DNA of 6,641 nucleotides, taken from NCBI GenBank assembly GCA_002069025.1, contig MWBK01000187.1, forward strand, positions 1 through 6,641, in the 5' to 3' direction. Position 1 is the stretch's first letter. Each line of letters begins with the position of its first letter. The stretch comes from Bacteroidetes bacterium ADurb.Bin302 (GTDB lineage Bacteria > Bacteroidota > Bacteroidia > Bacteroidales > Paludibacteraceae). This document shows, piece by piece, positions 1-5,579 of the stretch. The notes beneath the pieces are model-generated. The model saw only the letters and a program-made list of their open reading frames with translations, ran no database searches and had not been told where the DNA came from. A program made the translations under genes and the position numbers.

Positions 1-112
1 AGAGGATGCTTGGTTGGTTATAGAACACGGAAAGAAAACCAACTTTAGTTCGCACGAGCATTTTATCGAAGAACGCAACTATGGAAACGTTCATTTTTCT
101 TTCTTCAAATAG
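1..112 (+). CDS. rsmD: 16S rRNA (guanine966-N2)-methyltransferase RsmD, C-terminal fragment
   Basis: This is the tail of a gene that begins left of the window. The first complete codon is at base 2 and the TAG stop is at 110-112, giving 36 visible residues. The fragment reads WLVIEHGKKTNFSSH, then HFIEERNYGNVHFSFF. This resembles the end of RsmD proteins from Bacteroidota, where a late strand (LVIEH) is followed by an R-x-YG-x-V-x-FSFF ending. RsmD uses S-adenosylmethionine to methylate G966 of 16S rRNA during small-subunit assembly in the cytoplasm. The catalytic NPPY-type motif and the SAM-binding loop lie outside the window, so the call rests on the tail alone. Its last 22 bases overlap, antisense, the end of the nuclease-family gene on the other strand. 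Another small Rossmann-fold methyltransferase cannot be excluded. Confidence 0.72.
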   Translation, partial: EDAWLVIEHGKKTNFSSHEHFIEERNYGNVHFSFFK

Positions 113-1134
113 AAATCAGTATATATAGGTAAGTGATCTGATATTCCTCCATTATAAACCGGACCGACGTAAGTGCTATTGGGTTTTACTCCCATATTTT
201 TTGCATCCTCTTTTACTAAAAATTCATTTACATATATATGAGCATCCAATAAGCTTGTATGCATATTTAATCCTTGCAATAAGCTTCCTGATACAATTAT
301 TTGATCTAATACTCCCCAAACACCATTAAATTTGTGCGTGCCTTGTTCTGTATTCTCATATTGAGCATAAAGATTATACAAGCAATCTGATTTTATCGAA
401 TCATTTTTGTTTACATGCAAAGCTTTTAATACTTCAGCTATACTTTTATTAGAAGGTTGATCATTAAAATCTCCCATTATCAAAATGTTTGCATTTACCT
501 TATTAGATCGAATGCTATCTATAGCTCCTTTCATCACTGCCGCAGATTGCATGCGTTTCCATTCTGACTGTTCTTCACCTCCTCTGCGCGAGGGTGCATG
601 ACACACAAATATATGTAAAGTATCGATTTTTTCTACAATTCCTTTTACATATAATATATCTCTGGTTTTAAATGAATGGCTACCTTTCAAACCAACATTC
701 AATGCTTTGCTGTTAATAGCTTCAAATCTGCTTGGATCAAACAACATAGCAACATCTACCCCACGCTGATCAGGCGATTCGTAATGTATATATTTATATT
801 TTTTTGATTTTAAGGGAGATCTATATATGAGGGCATCTAATACAGAATCGTTTTCAACCTCACACAGACCTATTATGGCAGCACCATCCCATTCACCTAA
901 AGAAGTTAGTACTTTTGCTATAGATATTGTTTTTTTACGATACTTTGCCCAAGTCCAATGATAATCACCTTCAGGCAAAAAAGCATTATCGTCCTTTAGC
1001 GAATCGTTTCTAACATCGAAGTAATTTTCAACATTATAAAAAGCGACTCTAAAAGATTGAGAATAAAGATGATTTACACACGAAGCGCAAAATATTAAAC
1101 AAAACCACAATGCGCCTTTACTCAAAAAATTCAT
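91..1134 (-). CDS. Exported endonuclease/exonuclease/phosphatase (EEP) family protein
   Basis: The protein has 347 residues and belongs to the EEP fold shared by DNase I, exonuclease III and several phosphodiesterases and phosphatases. Family motifs appear in order: YNVEN with N34, GLCEVEN with the metal-binding E92, HAPSRRGG with H179, GDFND with D222 and N224, a late LDQ with D277, and SDH with D333 and H334. The active site therefore looks complete. The N-terminus is a signal peptide: one lysine, a hydrophobic stretch, then CASC and LYSQS. It could be a lipoprotein with a weak lipobox (Cys19) or be cleaved by signal peptidase I, so the product acts in the periplasm or at the surface. The ATG at 1134 is preferred to the GTG at 1140 because the GTG lies inside a likely ribosome binding site (AGGTG). 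The start overlaps the upstream lipoprotein gene by 17 bases, suggesting translational coupling. The substrate (DNA, RNA, phospholipid or inositol phosphate) cannot be read from the sequence. Confidence 0.88.
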   Translation of the reverse strand: MNFLSKGALWFCLIFCASCVNHLYSQSFRVAFYNVENYFDVRNDSLKDDNAFLPEGDYHWTWAKYRKKTISIAKVLTSLGEWDGAAIIGLCEVENDSVLDALIYRSPLKSKKYKYIHYESPDQRGVDVAMLFDPSRFEAINSKALNVGLKGSHSFKTRDILYVKGIVEKIDTLHIFVCHAPSRRGGEEQSEWKRMQSAAVMKGAIDSIRSNKVNANILIMGDFNDQPSNKSIAEVLKALHVNKNDSIKSDCLYNLYAQYENTEQGTHKFNGVWGVLDQIIVSGSLLQGLNMHTSLLDAHIYVNEFLVKEDAKNMGVKPNSTYVGPVYNGGISDHLPIYTDFYLKKEK

Positions 1135-2584
1135 AAGCACCTATGTCGTAAGATCCATCGCTTAGACGGCTTCTACCATCTAAGTCAATAGGAAATTTAA
1201 TTGCCGTTTCTTGATTTCCTTTGCCTATAGCAGCCGATCCGGATTTTATATGAAAGTCATAATTATAAGGATCGGTTTGTTTCTCTTCACTAGAGCGTTC
1301 GGTATATACGAATTTAGGATCCGTATTAAATAAACAATTATTATAATGCTCGTCTATATTTGATGTTAAAAGACGGAGCAGACAATTTTTATATAAATAA
1401 TTGAATGGTGCTTCACCATGGCTATCCCTGTCATAAGTAAGTTCATTATTATAACCTCCATATATTATCGTGTTGTTAAACAATGCATTAAAAGCACATG
1501 GAGTAATTCCAACAGAATTTTTAAATACTGCTATGGCTTGTGTACGCGTTCCCCACGAAAATAAATAATAGTTAGCTATAGTACAATGATTAAATTGATA
1601 ATCGCCCCCATTTAATTCAAGAATAAATGCGCCGGCATTATATAATAACGAATTATTAACTTCTAACTTAGCATTGTTCATGGTTAGCAAATTACCTGAT
1701 GAATTTCTTATTTTGCTGTTTTCAATAAGCAAAACTTGATTATCGCAAGTTGTTGAGTCTACAATAATACCAAAAGTTGTATTACGTACATCCGTGTTCA
1801 TCAATACATTGTCTATACTTCCATTTTTAAAACGTATTCCGCCCCATTGTTCTGATGCTTTATCATAAGATAGCGGTGGTATGGTATTCATGTAATCGCT
1901 TCTATCACCTCTAAATATAACCGGATTTTCAAATGTTCCTTGCGCAATAAGTTTACCCTCAACTAAAAGCACAGCCTCTTTTCTAAAAAACAAATTTGAA
2001 CCTTCTAAAATCGTCAAGGTAACTCCTTGCGGAACAAACAATGTATCAGATATAAGAAACGGCATGTATGATGTTAATGTTGTATCTTGTGCTACAATAT
2101 GTCTATCCCAACGTATAGCTCGTCTACCATACGCTGTCAACAAGATTTTTTGCTCGTTACCATTAGTGTAACACATTATTGAATCCTTTACTAAAAATGG
2201 TATATTAGTGTCTTTTGGATTGATGTAAACTTGTACAAAAACAATCATGCTATCATGAGCATTTATAATAACATCACTTAAGTTGTTAGATTTTACGCCG
2301 TCTACATTTAACTTAAATAAGCCCTCTGAAAGTTTTATAGAACTTATTTGTAATTTATTAGCAGACCTATTATATATTTTTAATTGCTTGGTTGTGGATC
2401 CTAAATCGGTAAAAATCGTATCGTAAGACAATGTATCGACAGAAAACTCCAATTTTAAACTTGGATCGCTATTTATTCTATCTTCTTCGCACGAAACACC
2501 GCATATTAGCATTGGTAGGCAAAAGCAAAATACTACAAATGAATGTAGTACCCTCTTTATCCAATGTTCAGACTTCTTTTCCAT
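1118..2584 (-). CDS. Surface-type lipoprotein with Ig-like and right-handed beta-helix domains
   Basis: The protein has 488 residues from the ATG at 2584. Its n-region is charged (MEKKSEHWIKR), followed by a hydrophobic core and GVSC with the likely lipidated Cys32. The next residues are EED; acidic residues just after the cysteine are the known Bacteroidota signal for export to the cell surface. Residues about 45-155 look like a beta-sandwich, with the phrase DTLSYDTIFTDLGS and then KIYN, common in Bacteroidota lipoproteins. Residues about 180-425 are short beta-rich repeats of a parallel beta-helix (GKLIAQGTFENPVIF, WGGIRF, several ENSKI- and NNSLL-like turns). The C-terminus has DLDGR (467-471) and DIGAYEF (480-486), a motif usual at the end of such proteins. 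The frame stays open 15 codons further upstream, but only the ATG at 2584 gives a normal signal peptide. Beta-helices often bind or cleave polysaccharide, but I see no catalytic motif. Function unknown. Confidence 0.85.
   Translation of the reverse strand: MEKKSEHWIKRVLHSFVVFCFCLPMLICGVSCEEDRINSDPSLKLEFSVDTLSYDTIFTDLGSTTKQLKIYNRSANKLQISSIKLSEGLFKLNVDGVKSNNLSDVIINAHDSMIVFVQVYINPKDTNIPFLVKDSIMCYTNGNEQKILLTAYGRRAIRWDRHIVAQDTTLTSYMPFLISDTLFVPQGVTLTILEGSNLFFRKEAVLLVEGKLIAQGTFENPVIFRGDRSDYMNTIPPLSYDKASEQWGGIRFKNGSIDNVLMNTDVRNTTFGIIVDSTTCDNQVLLIENSKIRNSSGNLLTMNNAKLEVNNSLLYNAGAFILELNGGDYQFNHCTIANYYLFSWGTRTQAIAVFKNSVGITPCAFNALFNNTIIYGGYNNELTYDRDSHGEAPFNYLYKNCLLRLLTSNIDEHYNNCLFNTDPKFVYTERSSEEKQTDPYNYDFHIKSGSAAIGKGNQETAIKFPIDLDGRSRLSDGSYDIGAYEFFE
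1138..1142 (-). promoter_or_regulatory. Ribosome binding site of the EEP gene
   Basis: AGGTG reads on the - strand at 1142 down to 1138, followed by CTT and the ATG at 1134. The five bases between AGG and ATG are a normal spacing. The site lies inside the last codons of the upstream lipoprotein gene. It decides the start, because the alternative GTG at 1140 is part of the site itself. Most other genes here show no Shine-Dalgarno sequence, so this may be chance. Confidence 0.4.
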
Positions 2585-2596
2585 GGCACAAAGATA
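2582..2596 (-). promoter_or_regulatory. Bacteroidota -7 box overlapping the lipoprotein start
   Basis: On the - strand, TATCTTTG (2596 down to 2589) matches the TAnnTTTG -7 consensus of the Bacteroidota housekeeping sigma factor. TGCC and the ATG at 2584 follow at once. Initiation normally falls a few bases past the box, so transcription would start at or next to the A of the ATG. No TTG lies 19-21 bases upstream; the nearest TTTG (2626-2623) is 26 bases away, so the -33 element is poor. The match is exact but short, and AT-rich DNA yields such matches by chance. Confidence 0.45.
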
Positions 2597-2669
2597 CATT
2601 TTTTTTGCAGAAAAATCTTTTACAAACAATCTCTTTAAGCTTGATCAATCAATTAATACACTACTGATA

Positions 2670-2712
2670 ATGTGAAATAATGAATTATCTCCGGAATTAT
2701 ATTATTGCACAT
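2670..2712. repeat. Imperfect inverted repeat in the divergent intergenic region
   Basis: The arms are 2670-2686 and 2695-2712. ATGTG pairs with CACAT, AATAAT with ATTATT, and AATT with AATT. These are broken by one mismatch (2675 against 2707) and a 1-by-2 internal loop, around an 8-base centre ATCTCCGG. Fifteen base pairs form. GATA (2666-2669) and TATC (2718-2721) would add four more across a bulge. The right arm covers the putative -33 TTG of the + strand promoter. It lies upstream of both inferred transcription starts, so it would act as DNA (an operator) rather than as RNA. The DNA is very AT-rich, so chance is a real alternative. Confidence 0.4.
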
Positions 2713-2735
2713 CATATTATCTTTTTGTAAATTTG
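2705..2735 (+). promoter_or_regulatory. Bacteroidota-type promoter for the 2765-4401 unit
   Basis: TTG at 2705-2707 and TAAATTTG at 2728-2735 match the -33 and -7 elements of the Bacteroidota primary sigma factor (TTG, then about 19-21 bases, then TAnnTTTG). The spacer is exactly 20 bases. Transcription would start near 2740-2742, leaving a leader of about 23-25 bases before the ATG at 2765. The leader shows no Shine-Dalgarno sequence, which is normal for this phylum. This is the best-formed promoter in the window. Confidence 0.65.
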
Positions 2736-2764
2736 TAGAATTAAACTCATAATTTCAACTCAAA

Positions 2765-3055
2765 ATGGCAAGTAGACGCAATTTAAAGAAAGATATACAG
2801 TATATCTACTCAGAATTATTATCAGAATGTTTCACATTATCAATGTTATTCCCTGATATTAAAAAAGAAGAGAACGAAGCTATCTTTAATAAGATATTGG
2901 TAAATAACAATGATTTTATTAAGCGAGTAAGCAAAACTGATGGCAAATGCAACTCAAAAATAGTAAAAGCATATTATCGCAAATTAGTAACAGAGTTATT
3001 AACAGACGCTAGCAACATTAGCAAAGAATTGCAGCAATTACATAAAAACTCCTGA
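2765..3055 (+). CDS. Small uncharacterised helical protein, first gene of the acyltransferase unit
   Basis: This gene encodes 96 residues with no signal peptide or membrane segment. The start is basic (MASRRNLKKDIQYIYSELL), and the rest looks mostly alpha-helical and charged, ending in a probable helix (ELLTDASNISKELQQLHK). Two cysteines (in ECF and GKCNS) do not form a metal-binding motif. The pattern of an N-terminal SRRNLKK and a following SELLSEC resembles a small conserved hypothetical protein I associate with Bacteroidota genomes; this is recalled, not searched. The ATG at 2765 lies about 25 bases downstream of a good promoter and is the first ATG in frame. The stop is 4 bases before the acyltransferase start, so the two are almost certainly co-transcribed. 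Function unknown. Confidence 0.8.
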   Translation: MASRRNLKKDIQYIYSELLSECFTLSMLFPDIKKEENEAIFNKILVNNNDFIKRVSKTDGKCNSKIVKAYYRKLVTELLTDASNISKELQQLHKNS

Positions 3056-3059
3056 TACA

Positions 3060-3611
3060 GTGAAAAAAATCTGCTCATTTATATTAAAGATTCTCGGTTG
3101 GAAAACCATCAATAGTGTTCCTGATATAGATAAAATGGTTCTTTGCGTAGCTCCACACACAACAAATTGGGATTTTATAATAGGCAAACTATTTTACTCT
3201 TCAATGGGTTTAAAAGCGTCTTTTCTTATAAAAGATGATTGGTTACGTCCTCCTTTTGGAACATGGATGAAAAAACGTGGAGCTATCGGAGTAAATAGGA
3301 AAGGTAAGCATTCAATGACAGAGCAACTAACAGAGCTCTTTAAAACGCAATCCCGTTTACATCTGGCAATAACACCGGAAGGTACAAGAAAAGCTAATCC
3401 AAATTGGAAGTTGGGCTTTTACTATATAGCTAAAAAAGCTAATGTTCCAATATTATTAATTGCTCTGGATTATAAATACAAAGAAGCAAAAATTCTTGGA
3501 TTATTTACACCTACCGAAAACGAAAAAGAGGATATTAAGGCGATTAAGAGATACTACAAAGATATACATGCAAAATATCCAAAGGCCTTTGATTTAGGCA
3601 ATATTGATTAA
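3060..3611 (+). CDS. Short PlsC-type lysophospholipid acyltransferase family protein
   Basis: The protein has 183 residues with the hallmarks of the glycerolipid acyltransferase family. HTTNWD holds the catalytic H33 and D38 of the HX4D motif. A middle block follows (VNRKGK, residues 78-83). PEGTR (106-110) is the phosphate-binding EGTR block, and YYIAKKANVPI ends with the conserved proline P130. Such enzymes move an acyl group onto the hydroxyl of a lysolipid at the inner face of the cytoplasmic membrane. It is shorter than E. coli PlsC (about 245 residues) and has no clear N-terminal membrane helix, so it may act on another acceptor such as an aminolipid. The start is GTG at 3060, 4 bases after the previous stop; no in-frame ATG lies just upstream, and MKKICSFILKILGWK is a plausible N-terminus. 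The next gene begins 1 base after its stop. Confidence 0.87.
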   Translation: MKKICSFILKILGWKTINSVPDIDKMVLCVAPHTTNWDFIIGKLFYSSMGLKASFLIKDDWLRPPFGTWMKKRGAIGVNRKGKHSMTEQLTELFKTQSRLHLAITPEGTRKANPNWKLGFYYIAKKANVPILLIALDYKYKEAKILGLFTPTENEKEDIKAIKRYYKDIHAKYPKAFDLGNID

Positions 3612-3612
3612 C

Positions 3613-4401
3613 ATGGAAAAGCAAGAAGAATTACGGGTTCGTGTTGTACAAAGCGACATTATATGGGAAGACAAAGAAGCTAACTTAAATCACTATAATG
3701 ATTTACTAAGCAAAGCTGATGATGGTAAAACCGATATAATACTGCTACCTGAAATGTTTAGCACAGGATTCAGTATGAATGCAAAAAAACTTGCAGAAAA
3801 TACTGATGGTCCCACAATGAAACTTGCACAATCATGGGCAAAGCAATTTAATGCAGCTATAATTGGTAGTTTTATTGCACAAGAAGATGGTTTGTTTTAC
3901 AACAGAGGATTTGCCGCAATGCCGAACGGCAAAACATATTTTTACGACAAAAGACACTTATTTATAGGTGGTGAAAAACAAATATTTACACCGGGAGATA
4001 CTCATCTTACTATAGCATATAAAGGTTGGAATATTGCCTTGTGTATTTGTTATGACTTACGTTTCCCTGTATGGTTACGAAATAAAGATTGTGCATACGA
4101 TTTGATGTTATGTATGGCAGAATGGCCATCGAACAGACAATATATTTTCGAGCATTTACTAATTGCTCGTGCAATAGAAAATCAATCATATGTATGCGCA
4201 TGCAACCGTGTAGGTGTCGATGGGAACCTACTGTCCTATATTGGAGGATCTGTATTAATTGACTATAAAGGAAAAGTGAAGGAACGCTGCACCGACAATG
4301 TCGAAGAAACACGAACCTTCACTTTATTAAAATATCCACTCGAAAGCCACCGCGAAAAAGTTCCGGTATGGAAAGATGGTGACTCCTTTTATTGGGCTTA
4401 A
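3613..4401 (+). CDS. Omega-amidase, YafV/Nit2-type nitrilase superfamily
   Basis: The protein has 262 residues and belongs to the carbon-nitrogen hydrolase superfamily. The Glu-Lys-Cys triad is visible: E47 in LLPEMFSTGF, K113 in YDKRHLF and C146 in CICYDLRFP. A second conserved glutamate, E121, lies in GGEKQIF. PEMFSTGF, DKRHLF and the late AEWPSNR and NRVGVDGN are typical of the YafV/Nit2 branch. Members hydrolyse alpha-ketoglutaramate or alpha-ketosuccinamate, toxic products of glutamine or asparagine transamination, to the ketoacid and ammonia in the cytoplasm. Length matches E. coli YafV (256 residues). The ATG at 3613 is 1 base after the acyltransferase stop; the frame is open back to TTG at 3604, but ATG is the natural start. 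The TAA ends at 4401, directly against the fabG stop. The link with lipid acylation looks like gene order, not pathway. Confidence 0.9.
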   Translation: MEKQEELRVRVVQSDIIWEDKEANLNHYNDLLSKADDGKTDIILLPEMFSTGFSMNAKKLAENTDGPTMKLAQSWAKQFNAAIIGSFIAQEDGLFYNRGFAAMPNGKTYFYDKRHLFIGGEKQIFTPGDTHLTIAYKGWNIALCICYDLRFPVWLRNKDCAYDLMLCMAEWPSNRQYIFEHLLIARAIENQSYVCACNRVGVDGNLLSYIGGSVLIDYKGKVKERCTDNVEETRTFTLLKYPLESHREKVPVWKDGDSFYWA

Positions 4402-5148
4402 CTACATATTCATACCACCACAACAATGTATAACTTGTCCACTTACGTATGAAGACAAGTCGGATGCTAAGAATGTTGCTACATTTGCAACATCTTCGGG
4501 TGTACCACCCCTACGCAATGGGATTTGTTTTGCCCATTCTTCACGCACCTCATCAGACAAAGCTGCTGTCATATCTGTAATAATAAAGCCCGGAGCAATG
4601 GCATTTGCACGTACACCACGTGAACCTAATTCTTTAGCTATTGACTTTGTAAGACCAATCATACCTGCCTTTGATGCAGAATAATTGCATTGTCCTGCAT
4701 TACCACTAACACCAACTACCGACGACATACTGATAATAGAACCTGATTTTTGTTTCATCATAATAGGAGATACAGCATGTATAAAGTTAAATGCTGATTT
4801 TAAGTTTACGGTCAAAACCATATCCCACTGTTGTTCTGTCATTCTAAGCATTAATCCATCTCTGGTAATGCCGGCATTATTTACAAGGATATCAATATGT
4901 CCAAAATCTGCTAATATTGATTCAACTACTTTGTGAGTGTCTTCAAAATTTGCAGCATTAGATGCATAAGCTTTAGCTTTGACGCCGAGAGCAAGAAGTT
5001 CCTTTTCTGTGTTTTCTGCATTTACATCTATTGCTAAGTCTGTAAAAGCAATATTTGCCCCTTCTGAAGCATACTTAATAGCGATTGCTTTTCCAATACC
5101 ACGAGCAGCTCCTGTAATTAAAGCCACCTTTCCTTCTAATAGTTTCAT
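4402..5148 (-). CDS. fabG: 3-oxoacyl-[acyl-carrier-protein] reductase FabG
   Basis: This 248-residue classical short-chain dehydrogenase reduces 3-oxoacyl-ACP to 3-hydroxyacyl-ACP with NADPH, the first reduction of fatty acid elongation, in the cytoplasm. The nucleotide-binding TGAARGIG is at 12-19 and NNAG at 90-93. The catalytic set is N115 (VNL), S143 (SSVVG), Y156 and K160 (NYSASKAG). NAIAPGFIITDM and the C-terminal GGMNM are typical of true FabG rather than a sugar dehydrogenase. The frame stays open to 5310, but the ATG at 5148 gives the standard N-terminus MKLLEGKVALITG after an A-rich leader; further upstream the frame crosses the folB start. The gene stands alone on its strand, divergent from folB and tail-to-tail with the amidase. 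HCC before GGMNM is a small departure from the more usual V-D or V-C. Confidence 0.95.
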   Translation of the reverse strand: MKLLEGKVALITGAARGIGKAIAIKYASEGANIAFTDLAIDVNAENTEKELLALGVKAKAYASNAANFEDTHKVVESILADFGHIDILVNNAGITRDGLMLRMTEQQWDMVLTVNLKSAFNFIHAVSPIMMKQKSGSIISMSSVVGVSGNAGQCNYSASKAGMIGLTKSIAKELGSRGVRANAIAPGFIITDMTAALSDEVREEWAKQIPLRRGGTPEDVANVATFLASDLSSYVSGQVIHCCGGMNM

Positions 5149-5174
5149 ATTTTTTCTTTTTGAAATTAACGGCA

Positions 5175-5182
5175 CAAAATTA
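5175..5182 (-). promoter_or_regulatory. Putative -7 box for fabG
   Basis: TAATTTTG reads on the - strand from 5182 to 5175 and fits TAnnTTTG exactly. Transcription would start near 5169, giving a leader of about 20 bases before the ATG at 5148. No clear TTG lies at the expected -33 position. No fatty-acid regulator operator is recognisable nearby. Confidence 0.5.
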
Positions 5183-5204
5183 CGCTTTTTTTCTTGAAAC
5201 AGCA

Positions 5205-5212
5205 TATCTTTG
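5205..5212 (+). promoter_or_regulatory. Putative -7 box for folB
   Basis: TATCTTTG at 5205-5212 fits the TAnnTTTG consensus. The inferred start near 5217-5219 leaves a leader of only about 11-13 bases before the ATG at 5230. The -33 region (about 5182-5185) has no TTG; the only nearby TTG (5194-5196) is 8 bases away, too close. The box lies 22 bases from the opposing fabG box, so two polymerases could hardly bind at once. Confidence 0.5.
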
Positions 5213-5229
5213 TATGTTAATACCAAAAT

Positions 5230-5574
5230 ATGACGAGCATAAACATTCAAAATATGAGCTTTTACGCTCACCACGGCTGCTTTGAAGCAGAACAAATCGT
5301 TGGAACACATTTTTCTGTTTCACTGAAATTGTACTACAACGCACAAAAAGCTATAGAGTCGGACAATATACAAGATGCGGTTAGTTATCTTGATGTTTAT
5401 CAGGTAGTTAAACAAGAAATGGAGAAACCATCACATTTAATTGAAAACGTAGCATGGCGAATCAAGCAGGCTGTTATGCAGAAATTCCCGGCTATTGAAT
5501 CGGTAATTGTAAAGCTAAGTAAACTAAATCCACCACTAGGCGGTCAGGTCGAGCTTGTTGAAGTTGAATTATAA
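5230..5574 (+). CDS. folB: Dihydroneopterin aldolase FolB
   Basis: The protein has 114 residues, close to the usual 115-122. FolB cleaves 7,8-dihydroneopterin to 6-hydroxymethyl-7,8-dihydropterin and glycolaldehyde, a middle step of folate synthesis in the cytoplasm, and works as a tunnel-shaped multimer. Family features are FYAHHGCFEAEQIVGTHF (residues 11-28, with E21 near the pterin site), the SYLDVYQVV segment, LIENVA with E72 as the probable pterin-anchoring glutamate, and KLNPP with the catalytic lysine K98. The ATG at 5230 gives the standard N-terminus, with the first strand leading into FYAHHG. The gene appears monocistronic, driven by the -7 box at 5205-5212. It ends 5 bases before the stop of the opposing peptidase gene. 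No other folate gene lies in the window. Confidence 0.93.
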   Translation: MTSINIQNMSFYAHHGCFEAEQIVGTHFSVSLKLYYNAQKAIESDNIQDAVSYLDVYQVVKQEMEKPSHLIENVAWRIKQAVMQKFPAIESVIVKLSKLNPPLGGQVELVEVEL

Positions 5575-5579
5575 AAAAA

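Noticed and set aside
2641..2648. Palindrome TTGATCAA as an operator
   Set aside because: Eight bases in AT-rich DNA are expected by chance, and no second copy or flanking symmetry supports it.
2431..2667. Open frame of 78 codons on the + strand
   Set aside because: It lies antisense to the lipoprotein signal region and its promoter, has no recognisable protein features and no promoter of its own.
4010..4312. Open frame of 100 codons on the - strand
   Set aside because: It is antisense to the omega-amidase catalytic region, whose motifs are intact; its odd composition is that of a shadow frame.
4365..4420. GGTATG (4365-4370) and CATACC (4411-4416) as a terminator hairpin
   Set aside because: The stem is only 6 bases with a loop of 40, lies inside both coding ends and is not followed by a T-run.
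4376..5197. Three consecutive + strand open frames (4376-4684, 4685-4936, 4979-5197)
   Set aside because: All are antisense to fabG, which has every family motif. Their composition (many Pro, Ser, Thr, Ile) is that of shadow translation.
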